From Streptomyces xanthophaeus (lineage in GTDB: Bacteria; Actinomycetota; Actinomycetes; Streptomycetales; Streptomycetaceae): DNA of 64,000 bases. Position numbers and translations under genes: made by a program. The stretch covers positions 8,173,146 through 8,237,145 of the forward strand of contig NZ_CP076543.1 in NCBI RefSeq assembly GCF_030440515.1, written 5' to 3'. This document shows, piece by piece, positions 51,313 to 60,049 of this stretch. The first letter of the stretch is position 1, and each line of letters starts with the position of its first letter. The notes beneath the pieces were generated by a model. The model was given only the letters and a program-made list of their open reading frames with translations, made no database searches and was not told the DNA's origin.

Positions 51313-51714
51313 CGGGAGCGGGGCCTGCGGTCTGGTGGGGTTGTGTCGTTGGGTGGTGTGGGTGGTGACGGTTGGTGAGGTTGGGGGGTGTTGGGGGTGA
51401 CTCGGCCCATAGGGTCCATGTCACATACGAGTCGGGTTAGTAGCCTCCGGGTGGTCTCTTGCCGGGGGCTGGTACCGGTTCTGACCTGTGTGGTTTCCGG
51501 GTTGCTGGTGGTGGGGGCGGGGGTGTGTGGCTGCGAGGGTTGTTAGTACGTGGGGTCGTTGCCAGGGGGTCGGGGCGTCTGTAGAACTGGATGAGTCGCC
51601 AGGCGGCACGGGTACTTCACCCGCCGCCGACGAACCCCTCTCCACCGCGTGAGTGGCTCACGCATGTCTTAGGCATGCCTGCGACCGCCCTTGTTCCCTG
51701 TGGAAGGTCAATCC

Positions 51715-52119
51715 GTGTCCAACGCCGTCATCCGCCGCATCGCCATCTCGAAGAAGGCCCTCGCGGGCACCGTCGTCGCCCTGGGTGTCGCCGGTTCCAT
51801 GCTTGCCACGGTTCCCGCTCAGGCGGCTCCGGTGAGCGCGAAGGCGATCGCGCAGCAGATGATCAAGGACCCGGCCCAGTTCGCCGCGTTCGACAAGATC
51901 ATTTCTCATGAGAGTGGCTGGGACTACACCGCGACCAACGCTTCTTCCGGCGCGTACGGCCTGGCCCAGGCCCTGCCGGCCTCGAAGATGGCTTCCGCGG
52001 GTGCGGACTGGAAGACGAACCCGGCCACGCAGATCAAGTGGGGCCTGGACTACATGAACGACCGCTACGGCAGCCCCGTCGGCGCCTGGAACTTCTGGTC
52101 CGCCAACCACTGGTACTAA
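51715..52119 (+). CDS. Small secreted lytic-transglycosylase-like protein
   Basis: This 134-residue exported protein has a signal peptide of VSNAVIRRIAISKKALAGTV, VALGVAGSML and ATVPAQAAP (cleavage near 43). The mature part resembles the aggregation-promoting-factor/transglycosylase-like C-terminal domain: FDKIISHESGWDYTATNASS, GAYGLAQALPASKMASAGAD, NPATQIKWGLDYMNDRYGSP and AWNFWSANHWY at the very end. The Glu of SHESGW is the likely catalytic acid acting on peptidoglycan. GTG 51715 follows GGAAGG. A long, probably structured leader (51540-51714) and a near-perfect terminator frame the gene, indicating strong expression. Confidence 0.85.
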   Translation: MSNAVIRRIAISKKALAGTVVALGVAGSMLATVPAQAAPVSAKAIAQQMIKDPAQFAAFDKIISHESGWDYTATNASSGAYGLAQALPASKMASAGADWKTNPATQIKWGLDYMNDRYGSPVGAWNFWSANHWY

Positions 52120-52178
52120 GCCACCAGCGGCAGCACAGCGCCGCGCGGCATCGTGCGGCGCAGCAGACAGCAGATATA

Positions 52179-52218
52179 CGAGAACGCCCGGCCGGGACCT
52201 CCCGGCCGGGCGTTCTCG
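52179..52218 (+). terminator. Strong hairpin after the transglycosylase-like gene
   Basis: An 18-bp perfect stem with a four-base acct loop lies 60 bases after the stop; the arms begin CGAGAACGCC and end GGCGTTCTCG. It lacks a T tract but is the strongest hairpin in the window. Confidence 0.85.
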
Positions 52219-52394
52219 CGTACCCGCCCCGCCCGCCCCGCCCCGCCCGTCTCGCCGTCGGCCTGCCGGGTTGTCCGGCGGCTGTTCGGGGCGGGCCTGG
52301 TTGCATGCGGGCTTGTTGCCGGCTGTGGCTGGTGTGGTCACTGGCTGGGAGTGGGTGGTGGCACAGGGTGTGCCGGGCGGGGAGTGTGGGTGTC

Positions 52395-52795
52395 GTGCAG
52401 GACGGTGTTCATTGGCTTGCGGACCGGGTAGCCGGAGGGCGGCACCGTGTGGTTTTCGCGTACGGCGTCACGCAGCGGGAACTGGTGAACGGGCGTGAGG
52501 GGTGTGCACGGATCCGTCGCGTCGCCGATCACGGATGTGCAGGCATGGCACGTGGTTCTCGGTCTGGCGGCGGACGATGAAGACGTGGTGCGGGTCGGCG
52601 TGCGGCGGATGGTTTTTCGCCGTCGCATACGGGCCGGGGGAACGGCGCGGCGGGGCCGGCCGGCATGTTTCCGCAGCACGGGTGGAGGCGATCGGTCTCG
52701 ACCCGTGGGTGGAGCGTCCACCGGCGGTGTTCTCCTACGTGAGGGACGGCGTGGACGTCTGCGGCTTCAACATGGGAGAAGAGCTGTGGTGATGG
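52395..52795 (+). pseudogene. Frameshifted remnant of an unidentified gene
   Basis: Three coding-like pieces in successive frames can be read on this strand: VQDGVHWLADRVAGGRHRVV, then VHGSVASPITDVQAWHVVLG with LAADDEDVVRVG, then RVEAIGLDPWVERPPAVFSY with VRDGVDVCGFNMGEELW and a stop. Each has strongly GC-biased third positions, unlike random frames. At least two frameshifts separate them. I do not recognise the family. The remaining 52796-53010 stretch has one more coding-like piece but no gene I can support. Confidence 0.35.
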
Positions 52796-53010
52796 GGCGG
52801 GCAGTCGGACTTTCTGTGCCCGAGCTGGTGGCGGCCGGTGTCCTGTACCCCGACGGCCGGTACGCGCGGCCCGGGAGGAGTCCTGCCGGGACCGGGACCG
52901 CCACGCACTGGCACTCATAGAAGCCCGGTTCGGCCCGAGCCTGCCCCGCGGGGTGCTGGAGGACGAGCCGCTGCCCGCCTTCGCCATGGCCCGAGCGGCA
53001 CCGCACGCCC

Positions 53011-53990
53011 GGCCCCGGCAGACGGGACACCACACACCCCGCCCCCGGTGGCCCCGACTCTGGCCCCGGTTCTGGTCGCGGCTCTGGCCCCGGTTGGGGT
53101 CCCGGTTCCGCCCCTGCTCCCGTCCCGGCCCTGGCCCCGGCAGACGGGACACCACACACCCCCAGGTCCCATCCCTGGTCCTGGCCCCACCCCTGGTCCT
53201 GGCCCCGTTCCCGGCTCTGGCCCTGGGCCGTCTCTTTCGGATCTTGCCTGACCCGCGCCGCCTGGCACCGCACCTCATCCCCCAGACTCCGTCCGGGGGG
53301 ACCCCAGCAGGTTGTTCGGGGCGCCCGAGTACGTCCAGTACTCGGGCGCCTCTCCGCTTTGCGAGGCACGGCACCGGACGACGCGGGCTTGACCGGCAAG
53401 ATCCGAAAGAGACGGCCTGGTCCCGGTTCCCCCGTGGTGCCGGTCCTGGTCCCGGCTCTGCCCTGGCCCCCGGTCCCGGCTCTGGGCTGGCTCCTGGCCT
53501 GCGGCCCCGGCCCCCGGGTCTGGCCCTGGTCTGGCTCCTGGCCCCGGCTCTGGCCTGCGGCCCCCGGCCCCCGGGTCTGGCTCCTGGCCCCCGGTTCCGG
53601 CTCTGGCCCTGGTTCCGGCCCCCGCCCCTGGTCCCGGTCTTGGCCCCGGTCTCGGTTCCGCTTCTGCTCCCGCTCCTGCTCCCGGTCCCGGTCCTGCTCC
53701 CGGTCCTGCTCCCGGTCCCGGTCCTGCTCCCGGTCCTGCTCCTGCTCCCGGTCCCGGTCCTGCTCCCGGTCCTGCTCCTGCTCCCGGTTCCGGTCCCGGC
53801 CTCCGCTCCTGGTCCCGGCCTCCGGTCCCCGGCCCCCTCCAGCCCCGCGGCCTCCGGCTCGGGGCTCGGGGCCGTCGTCGCGGCCAGGGGCTGGGGGTTG
53901 GGCTGCGTTTGGTGGTGGGTCGTCCGACGATGGGATCAGGGGCCGGGTGCGGGGTGCGCCTCCGCTCCGGGTGTGTCGGCTGAGAGGGGA
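53011..53990. repeat. Low-complexity GC tract with direct repeats
   Basis: The tract is made mainly of CCCGGT/CCTGCT hexamer variants. A 30-base direct repeat beginning GGCCCCGGCAGACGGGACAC occurs at 53011 and 53133. From about 53680 the 18-base unit CGGTCCTGCTCCCGGTCC recurs. Long open frames on both strands here are by-products of the composition. The palindromic element at 53226-53417 is embedded in it. Confidence 0.8.
53226..53417. mobile_element. MITE-like palindromic element, copy 1
   Basis: This 192-bp element has 23-bp perfect terminal inverted repeats (53226-53248 and 53395-53417, starting GGCCGTCTCTTTCGGATC). Similarity of the two arms extends imperfectly to about 50 bp. A perfect 13-bp hairpin (53320-53332 with 53338-53350, loop gtcca) sits near the centre. 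It encodes nothing. A related copy lies at 57585, so it is a dispersed element rather than a local terminator. Confidence 0.75.
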
Positions 53991-53998
53991 ACGTCCTG

Positions 53999-55435
53999 AT
54001 GCACGCTGAGACCTCGCCGGCCGCGTGCAGGACGGGGGCTTTCGTCGCTGTCGCTGTCGCTCTGTTCTGTATCCAGCTCGATTTTTTCGCTCTCAACCTT
54101 GCTCTTCCCGGGATCGCGGCGGAACTCGGTGTCACGGTCTCGGCCGCGCAGTGGACCCTGTCCGCGTACATGCTCGCGATCGGCTGTTTCTTCATCGTCG
54201 GCGGCCGGGTCGGGGATGTCTTCGGCCGGCGTGGCAGCCTCCTGGCCGGGCTGGCCCTGTTCACTGCCGGTTCTGTGGGCTGCGCGCTGGCCTCCGGTCT
54301 CGGCCTGCTGGTCGCGGCCCGGGTCTTGCAGGGTGTGGGCGCGGCGTTCGTTTTCCCGGTGTCCGTGTCCGTGATCACCAACACCTTCCCGGGGGAGACC
54401 CGCGCCAGGGCCCTGGGTGCCGTGTTCGGCGTCGCGAACATCGGGACCGCGCTCGGGCCTTTCGTGGGCGGCGGGCTCACCGAGGGACCCGGCTGGCGCT
54501 GGATTTTCTGGCTGATGGCCCCCCTGGGCCTGTTCTCGCTGCTCACCGCTGTCCTGTATGTACCGGACTCGCGTGACTCCTCGGTGCCCCGTGAGCTCGA
54601 CCTTCCGGGCTGTGCCCTGATCGTGTGCTCGCTGGCCGCGCTCACCCTGGCCGTGGAACGCGGGGACGCCTGGGGCTGGGGGAGTACCCGTACCCTGCTG
54701 TGCTCCGCCCTGGCCGTGACGGCCGGTGCTCTGTTCCTGCTGCGGGAGCGGGCCGCCTGCCACCCGCTGGTCGACCTGCGGCTCCTGCGGAATCTCCCGT
54801 ACGTCCTGGTGACCGCGATGGGTTCGCTCACCAACATGGGCTACGGCGTCACCGTCTTCCTGGCCACTCTCTACCTCCAGGGCGTACGCGGGCTCTCGCC
54901 GCTGCTGGCGGGCACGGTGTTCCTGGCCCCGGCCCTGCTCGTCGCCGTCAGCGGCCCGCTCGGGGTACGCCTGGGCCGGCACATGCGGCCGACCGCGGTC
55001 ATGGCACTGGCCGGCGCGGTCGCGGGCACCGGAATGTACGCGCTCGCCCAGGCCGGCGCATGGTGGCTGTACGTGCCGGTGTTCGCGTGGTGCGGCCTGG
55101 GCCTGGGCCTGGGCTGGACCTACTCCAGCGTGGCGACCCAGCAGGTCGTCGCACCGGCCAGGGCGGGGGAGGCCTCGGGCGTACTGCTGACGTTCCTGGT
55201 CACGCTGGGCGCGATCGCCCTCGCCGGGACGGCCGCGGCGCTCTCCGCGATGACCCCGCAGCGGCCGCCCGAGGACGCCTACGACACGGTCCTGCAGCTG
55301 GGCGGGACGGTCATCGTCGCGGCATCGGCCGTCGTCATGGCCGTACGCCACCGGCTCGTGCGGCGCGGCAGGATCCCGCCGCTGTCCCTGCGGGCGGACG
55401 ACACCACCGCACGGGAGCCGGGCCGCCGGCCCTGA
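53999..55435 (+). CDS. DHA2-type MFS drug exporter (EmrB/QacA-like)
   Basis: This 478-residue protein has about 14 membrane helices. It contains CIQLDFFALNLALPGIAAEL at helix 1, WTLSAYMLAIGCFFIVGGRV and DVFGRRGSLLAGLALF (motif A), and the motif C-like GVANIGTALGPFVGGGLTEG, then GPGWRWIFWLMAP. This is the proton-driven multidrug efflux family often found beside antibiotic genes or their regulators. ATG 53999 follows GAGAGGGGA. No regulator is adjacent; upstream is low-complexity DNA, downstream a long gap. Confidence 0.88.
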   Translation: MHAETSPAACRTGAFVAVAVALFCIQLDFFALNLALPGIAAELGVTVSAAQWTLSAYMLAIGCFFIVGGRVGDVFGRRGSLLAGLALFTAGSVGCALASGLGLLVAARVLQGVGAAFVFPVSVSVITNTFPGETRARALGAVFGVANIGTALGPFVGGGLTEGPGWRWIFWLMAPLGLFSLLTAVLYVPDSRDSSVPRELDLPGCALIVCSLAALTLAVERGDAWGWGSTRTLLCSALAVTAGALFLLRERAACHPLVDLRLLRNLPYVLVTAMGSLTNMGYGVTVFLATLYLQGVRGLSPLLAGTVFLAPALLVAVSGPLGVRLGRHMRPTAVMALAGAVAGTGMYALAQAGAWWLYVPVFAWCGLGLGLGWTYSSVATQQVVAPARAGEASGVLLTFLVTLGAIALAGTAAALSAMTPQRPPEDAYDTVLQLGGTVIVAASAVVMAVRHRLVRRGRIPPLSLRADDTTAREPGRRP

Positions 55436-57045
55436 CGGGCGCGGAGCGGACGCCACGCCCCGGTGTGCCCGGCCGACGGGACCCCGGGTGGCCGCGCCTC
55501 CCTCACCCGCGTCCCTCACCCGCGTTCCTCAGCCGTGTCCCGCACGCCGTGACGGGGGACGCGAGGGCAGGGCCGGCGGCCCGCGCTGGCCCGCGGCGCC
55601 ACCCCGGGGCGGCCGGCCACCGCACCGGGGACCTCCCCCCGATCTGCTGCCGGCCGGACCGGTCCGCGGGTCTGCGGCGCGCCCTGGACCGGCAGGACCG
55701 CGGCCATGCCGATGGAGCCGCTGCCGGCCGGAGCCCAGGGGGCGGGGGAGGTCTGGCCCGGGTGCCGGCGGCCGTCCCCGCCGATGGGCGGCACCAGCGC
55801 GGCCGTCCCGCCACGACCGGCATCCAGCCCGGCCGGGACGGCGCCGTGACGGGGCGGGCCGGCGATCGCGCGGCCCCGCCCGCGGCCGCGCGTACGGCTG
55901 TGAGCGCCCGGGACGCGCCGCCGATGCTGCCATCGCCGGCACCATCGCCATCGCCATCGCCGGCACCGGCACCGGCACCGGCACCATCGCCGGCACCGGC
56001 GCCTGCCGGCGGCGCGTGTTCCGGGTCCGGGGGCCTTGTCGTGCGTGTCCCGTGTCCCCGGCGGGCCTGTGCCGTGCGCAGCCGGGTGCGCCGGCGGTGG
56101 AACAACTGCCGGGCGGCCACCCGGACCTCCCGGGGCCGGAGCGGCCGGCAGGCCGTCAGGACACGGGCGAGGCCGCTCCGGACGGGACCGCCTCCCGCGT
56201 TGACGGCTCGCGGCCACGGCCGGATAACAGCGGCCGCCGCCGGACACCAGGCCCGCCGCTCCGGGGATCTGCGGGGGTGCGGGCCGGGACGGGCAACGGG
56301 TCCGGCGGTGGTGGAAGACGCGCCCGCGGCAGGACGGCTGCGGCACCGGCGTGCCCGGCCGGCCGCCTCCCGACGCGTCGCGCAGGCACCGGAGTTCGGG
56401 GAACCGGGTGCGCAGCCCGGTACCGAGACCGCCTGGACCAGGCCCACGTCCACGAATCCCGCGGTCCGCCCGGTCCCGTCCGCCGCCCGGGACACAGCCA
56501 TGACGCCGCGCGCCGCCGGCACCCCTGGAGCGGATCACCGCCCCCACCAGACCCGCCCCCACCAGACCCAGACCCAGACCCCGGCTCCCACCCGGCTCCC
56601 ACCCGGCCCCGGCCCTCACGCGGCCCCGGCCCCTACCTGGCCCCGGCCCCGGCCCCTACCCGGCCCTGGCCCCGGCCCTGGCCCCGGCCCCGGCCCCGGC
56701 CCCGGCCCTCACGCGGCCCCGGCTCCCACCCGGCCCCGGCTCCCACCCGGCCCCAGCCCCGGCCCCGGGGGCCTGGGCCTGGGGCGGGTGGACAGGGGTG
56801 GGCAGTGCTGGACAGTCACCGGCTCTGCAGGGCCTGGAGACCGGACACCGCCCGGCACGAGTCTGTGTCCCATGAACGTTGCACGTACACAGCCGGACGG
56901 GGCGGCACACCCGCGCCCCCGGCCCCCGGCGGCTCCGCCGCCCACCCGGCCGCCGCACCCCCCGCACCCTCCCGCCGCTACCACCACCGCCATCACCGTT
57001 GCCGTTGCCGGCAGGGCCGCGCCCGTACTCCCAGGAGCTTCCACC
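55436..57045. other. 1.6-kb gap of low-complexity GC-rich DNA
   Basis: No frame here has a family resemblance or a credible start. CCATCG/GGCACC microsatellites occupy 55930-56005, and CCCCGGCCCTGG-type runs occupy 56560-56770. The long open frames on both strands are compositional. Confidence 0.5.
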
Positions 57046-57552
57046 ATGACGTCCCGCGCGCTGCGTACCCTCACCGTGCTGACCGCCACCGCTTCCCTCT
57101 GTGCCACCGCCTCCGCCGCCTACGCCGCACAGGACACCGGCCACCGCACGCCGGGGATCGCTGCCGCCTGGGCCCGCGCCTGGAACGGCACCGAACCCCA
57201 GGCCCTCGGTGCCCTGTTCACCGCCGACGGCACCTACACCGACGAAGCTGTCGGTGTCACCTTCCGTGGCCGCAAGGAGATCGCGGGGTGGAAGGCCCGC
57301 GCCGACACCCTCATCGACAACGTCCACGTCACCATCCGCAGCGCCCGCCTCGACGGCGACCGCATCACCGTCCGGGCCGTCTACTCCGGCCATCTCAAGG
57401 GCGCACCCAAGCCCTTCGCCGTACCGATGACCACCCGGCTCGACCTCGACAGGAACCACTGCCGCATCGCCGTCGACCAGGACCACTACAGCCTGGCCAC
57501 CGTCCTCGCCCAGTCCGGCCTGCCCGCCGACTGGACCCCGCCCGCGGCCTGA
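57046..57552 (+). CDS. Secreted SnoaL-like (NTF2-fold) protein
   Basis: This 168-residue exported protein has a signal peptide, MTSRALRTLTVLTATASLCA then TASAAYAAQD, with cleavage near 28. The mature part fits the SnoaL-like/nuclear-transport-factor-2 fold: GIAAAWARAWNGTEPQALGA, LFTADGTYTDEAVGVTFRGR, KEIAGWKARADTLIDNVHVT and TTRLDLDRNHCRIAVDQDHY. Members bind or transform small molecules in a hydrophobic pocket, and secreted versions are mostly uncharacterised. ATG 57046 follows AGGAG. A copy of the palindromic element begins 32 bases after the stop. Confidence 0.8.
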   Translation: MTSRALRTLTVLTATASLCATASAAYAAQDTGHRTPGIAAAWARAWNGTEPQALGALFTADGTYTDEAVGVTFRGRKEIAGWKARADTLIDNVHVTIRSARLDGDRITVRAVYSGHLKGAPKPFAVPMTTRLDLDRNHCRIAVDQDHYSLATVLAQSGLPADWTPPAA

Positions 57553-57584
57553 CCCCGCCCGCCGCCCGCGGCCGGGCGCTGCCA

Positions 57585-57833
57585 GGCCGTCTCCTTCGGA
57601 TCCTGCCCGGTTCCCGCGCCGCCCGGCACCGCACCTCATCCCCCCGGACTCGGTCGGGGGAGCCCCCAGGCTGCCGGGCCGCCCACGTACCTCCCGCCCG
57701 CGCGCCCCTCCGCCCGGGGGCTCCTCCGCCCGGGGGCCGCTTCTCCGTCCGGGGGTTCCTCCCGGCGGTGGCCGGGGGAGACGCACGGTGCCAGACGGTG
57801 CGGGCTCAGCCGGCAGGATCCGAGGGGGACGCC
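57585..57833. mobile_element. MITE-like palindromic element, copy 2
   Basis: The left arm (57585-57607) differs from copy 1 by only two bases. The following 50 bases (GCGCCGCCCGGCACCGCACC and beyond) also match. The right arm (57812-57833, GGCAGGATCCGAGGGGGACG) matches the complement imperfectly. The right arm lies inside the 3' end of the HAD phosphatase gene. Total length is 249 bp, with a different centre from copy 1. Confidence 0.65.
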
Positions 57834-58489
57834 CCCTGGTGCCGGCCGGTGACGAGGGCGGGCAGTTCGCGCATGTCGTCGAAGACGACGGTGCCCGGGC
57901 CCGCGAGCCGTTCCGGCGGGGTGAGTCCGCCCGCGTAGCCGAAGGCGCGCATGCCGGCGGCGCGGGCGGCCTGGACGCCGGGGCGGCTGTCCTCCACGAC
58001 CACGCACGCGGCGGGGTCGACGCCCATCCGCCGTGCCGCGTGCAGGAAGAGGTCGGGGGCGGGTTTGCCGCGGGCCACATCGGCAGCGCTGAAGATACGG
58101 CCTGCGAAGCGTTCGTAGAGCCCCGTGACACCAAGGGTGTGGCGCATCTTGTCGTGCGAGCCGCTGGAGGCGACACACACCGGCAGGGTGATCTCGGCCA
58201 AAGCCCCGGGCAGCCCGTCGACCGCCTCCAGCCCGCGGTCCACCGCGTCCCGGTGGCGCCGCAGGAGCTGTTCCCACCACAGGGCGGCCGTCTCCTGGCC
58301 CAGCCGCTGCGCGATCTGTTCGCAGATCGACTCCTTGGAACGGCCGATGAACCGGTCGACGGCCTCCTCGTGGGTCAGCGGCCAGCCGAGCTCCGCTCCC
58401 AGGGCCATCTGGATACGCACGGCGATGCGTTCGGTGTCGACGAGCACTCCGTCGCAGTCGAATATCACGAGTTCCACCGGCTTGATCAT
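57806..58489 (-). CDS. HAD phosphatase, beta-phosphoglucomutase-like
   Basis: This 227-residue HAD subfamily I hydrolase with C1 cap has motif I LVIFDCDGVLVDTE, a cap helix region including FIGRSKESICEQIAQRLGQE, motif II VCVASSGSHDKMRHTL, lysine in ADVARGKPAPDLFLHAARRM and motif III VVVEDSRPGVQAARAAGM. It probably acts on a sugar phosphate or phosphoglycolate-like substrate. The last residues (GASPSDPAG) and the stop codon are encoded by the right arm of a palindromic repeat element, so the original C-terminus may have been altered by its insertion. No ribosome site is obvious before the ATG. Confidence 0.88.
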   Translation of the reverse strand: MIKPVELVIFDCDGVLVDTERIAVRIQMALGAELGWPLTHEEAVDRFIGRSKESICEQIAQRLGQETAALWWEQLLRRHRDAVDRGLEAVDGLPGALAEITLPVCVASSGSHDKMRHTLGVTGLYERFAGRIFSAADVARGKPAPDLFLHAARRMGVDPAACVVVEDSRPGVQAARAAGMRAFGYAGGLTPPERLAGPGTVVFDDMRELPALVTGRHQGASPSDPAG

Positions 58490-58567
58490 CCCGGCAGCAT
58501 AAGGGCCTGCCGGACCCGCACGGCGCGCGTGTTACGGCCCCGCGCCAGGGGGCCGGGGGCACCCCTT

Positions 58568-58933
58568 TTAGCGGCCGCCGCGGCGCGCGCCGAAGTGCAG
58601 CGCGAGAGAGGCGGCGGCGGTCGCGGCGGCGACGCCGGCCACCATGAATCCGTCGCGTGAGCGCCAGGACAGCACCGACCAGCGTGAGCGCGCGGACAGC
58701 AGGGAGCCCGTGCTGAGCCAGGAGGCCGCCGAGAGCACGGACAGGGAGGAACCGATGGAGGCGGCACAGAGCGCGCTGCCCACGGAGCCGATCGACAGGA
58801 CCGAGCCGACCGAGCCGATCGACAGCACCGAGCCGACCGAGCCGATCGACAGGACCGAGTCCTTCGACCAGAGGGAGAGGGCCGACCCCTCACCCCCGCA
58901 CCACGAGTCCGTCCACGCATGAGATTCGGTCAC
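58568..58933 (-). CDS. Ser-repeat membrane-anchored protein
   Basis: This 121-residue protein has an N-terminus of MTESHAWTDSWCGGEGSALS. A serine-periodic stretch (about 23-85) follows with units such as LSIGSVGSV repeated three times at a 10-residue period, then looser SxxS units. A C-terminal hydrophobic helix (VAGVAAATAAASLALHFG) and basic RRGGR end it. The even spacing of Ser, Gly and Ile/Val suggests a small beta-solenoid anchored by its C-terminus. GTG 58933 follows an AGGA. A plus-strand frame over the same bases is probably its shadow. Similar short Ser-repeat proteins are known to me from Streptomyces only as hypotheticals. Confidence 0.5.
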   Translation of the reverse strand: MTESHAWTDSWCGGEGSALSLWSKDSVLSIGSVGSVLSIGSVGSVLSIGSVGSALCAASIGSSLSVLSAASWLSTGSLLSARSRWSVLSWRSRDGFMVAGVAAATAAASLALHFGARRGGR

Positions 58934-59648
58934 GGGCCCATCCTGACAGGGAAACCGGCCCCGGGGGACCGGCACCCGCCGGGCGGACCGCATCCCCGGC
59001 CGCAGGCAGGCACAAGCCGGCGCAGGCCGGCATCCCGGCATCCCCGGCCCGGCCCGGCCCGGGATGCCGGCGGAGGGGAAGCACCCGCCCCTTCACGCGC
59101 TCCGCGCGCCGCAGGGGGCACGTGACCGGCGGCGTACCGTCGTCCGGCTTCGGCACGGGCGGCCGCGGACCGGCCACCTCGTGGGTGAACGCGTACCCGA
59201 CCGGCCCGTCAAGCCCCGGCCGCCGCGGTCCGCGAAGCGGCCGCACGCGCCCGGCCGGCCTCCGCCGTCGGCGTCGGCACGCCGGCGCCCGCCGCGTCAC
59301 GGCCGGCCGCCGCCACCAGGGTCCTGAGAGCACCTGTGCCGCCGGCTCCGCGGACTGCGATACGCCGCCGGCGCCCGCCGCCTTCCGCTCCCCGCCGGGC
59401 CCCCCGCATGAAGCGGCGCACGCCCATGGCCTGACCGCCCGCCGGCCCGCCCGTCCGCCGGTCCGTCCGGGCACGGCGAACGGTCTCGGGTACGACGGCT
59501 GCCGGTCCCCTGCGCGAAAGCAGCGGACGCCGGCCCGGCCAGCCGGCCGGCCCGGACACGCTGCCGTCCTGCTGCTCTGGCCGGCGGCCCGAAGGCCCCT
59601 CGCCGCCTCCACCCGGGTGATCACCGGCCGGGGCGGGCCCGGGGCGGG

Positions 59649-59723
59649 CGGAGCCGGCCGGAATCGAACCGGCGTCCTCGCGATGTTGGAGACCGCGCGC
59701 GTCGACCTCTGCGCTACGGCCCC
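59649..59723 (-). tRNA. Divergent tRNA-Trp (CCA anticodon)
   Basis: The minus strand folds as a 75-base tRNA without encoded CCA. The acceptor GGGGCCG pairs with CGGCTCC, with discriminator G. The anticodon stem GCGGT/ATCGC encloses the loop CTCCAAC, giving CCA at 59689-59687. The T arm is GCCGG-TTCGATT-CCGGC. The D arm pairs GCGC with GCGC but seems to lack the base at position 26, and the variable loop is six bases. It does not look like the usual Streptomyces tRNA-Trp, which begins AGGGGCGTAGCTCA, so it would be a second, divergent tryptophan tRNA. The rest of the 58934-60049 gap holds no gene. Confidence 0.7.
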
Positions 59724-60049
59724 GCCCGCCCCCAACCGTACCGGTGCCGTTTTGCAGCCGGCAGCGCAGAAAGCCGGCCCGCCCCGCCCCCCGGGCCCGC
59801 CCCGCCCCCCGGTCTGCCCCCGCTTCTTCCGGCCCGCCCCCAACCCCCGGCCCGGCCCCGCTCCTTCCGGTGCGGCGGCGGCCCGGGAGCACATTGCACT
59901 CTTCCCGGACAGGCGTGCCCGAGAACGTCCGGTTATCGATCCTCCGGGGGGAACGCAGCGTGTGTGCGCGTCGGTTCACCGGAGGGAACCGGGCCGGCCG
60001 GGCCCGCACGATCGGTCCCGGCCGGCAGATTCGATGGCAAGGAGAAACC

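Noticed and set aside
51540..51714. c-di-AMP (ydaO-type) riboswitch before the transglycosylase-like gene
   Set aside because: The expected conserved segments of that riboswitch were not found, although a structured leader remains possible.
53275..54837. 520-codon minus-strand frame over the low-complexity tract
   Set aside because: It consists of GPGAGAGP-type translation of a microsatellite and then overlaps the well-supported DHA2 exporter gene.
55503..56619. Long minus-strand frames in the 55-57 kb gap
   Set aside because: No start signal, no domain and composition typical of chance open frames in very GC-rich DNA.
58644..58922. 92-codon plus-strand frame rich in TEPTEPID
   Set aside because: It lies opposite the Ser-repeat gene, which has the better start, near-total G/C third positions and a membrane anchor; only one strand is likely coding.
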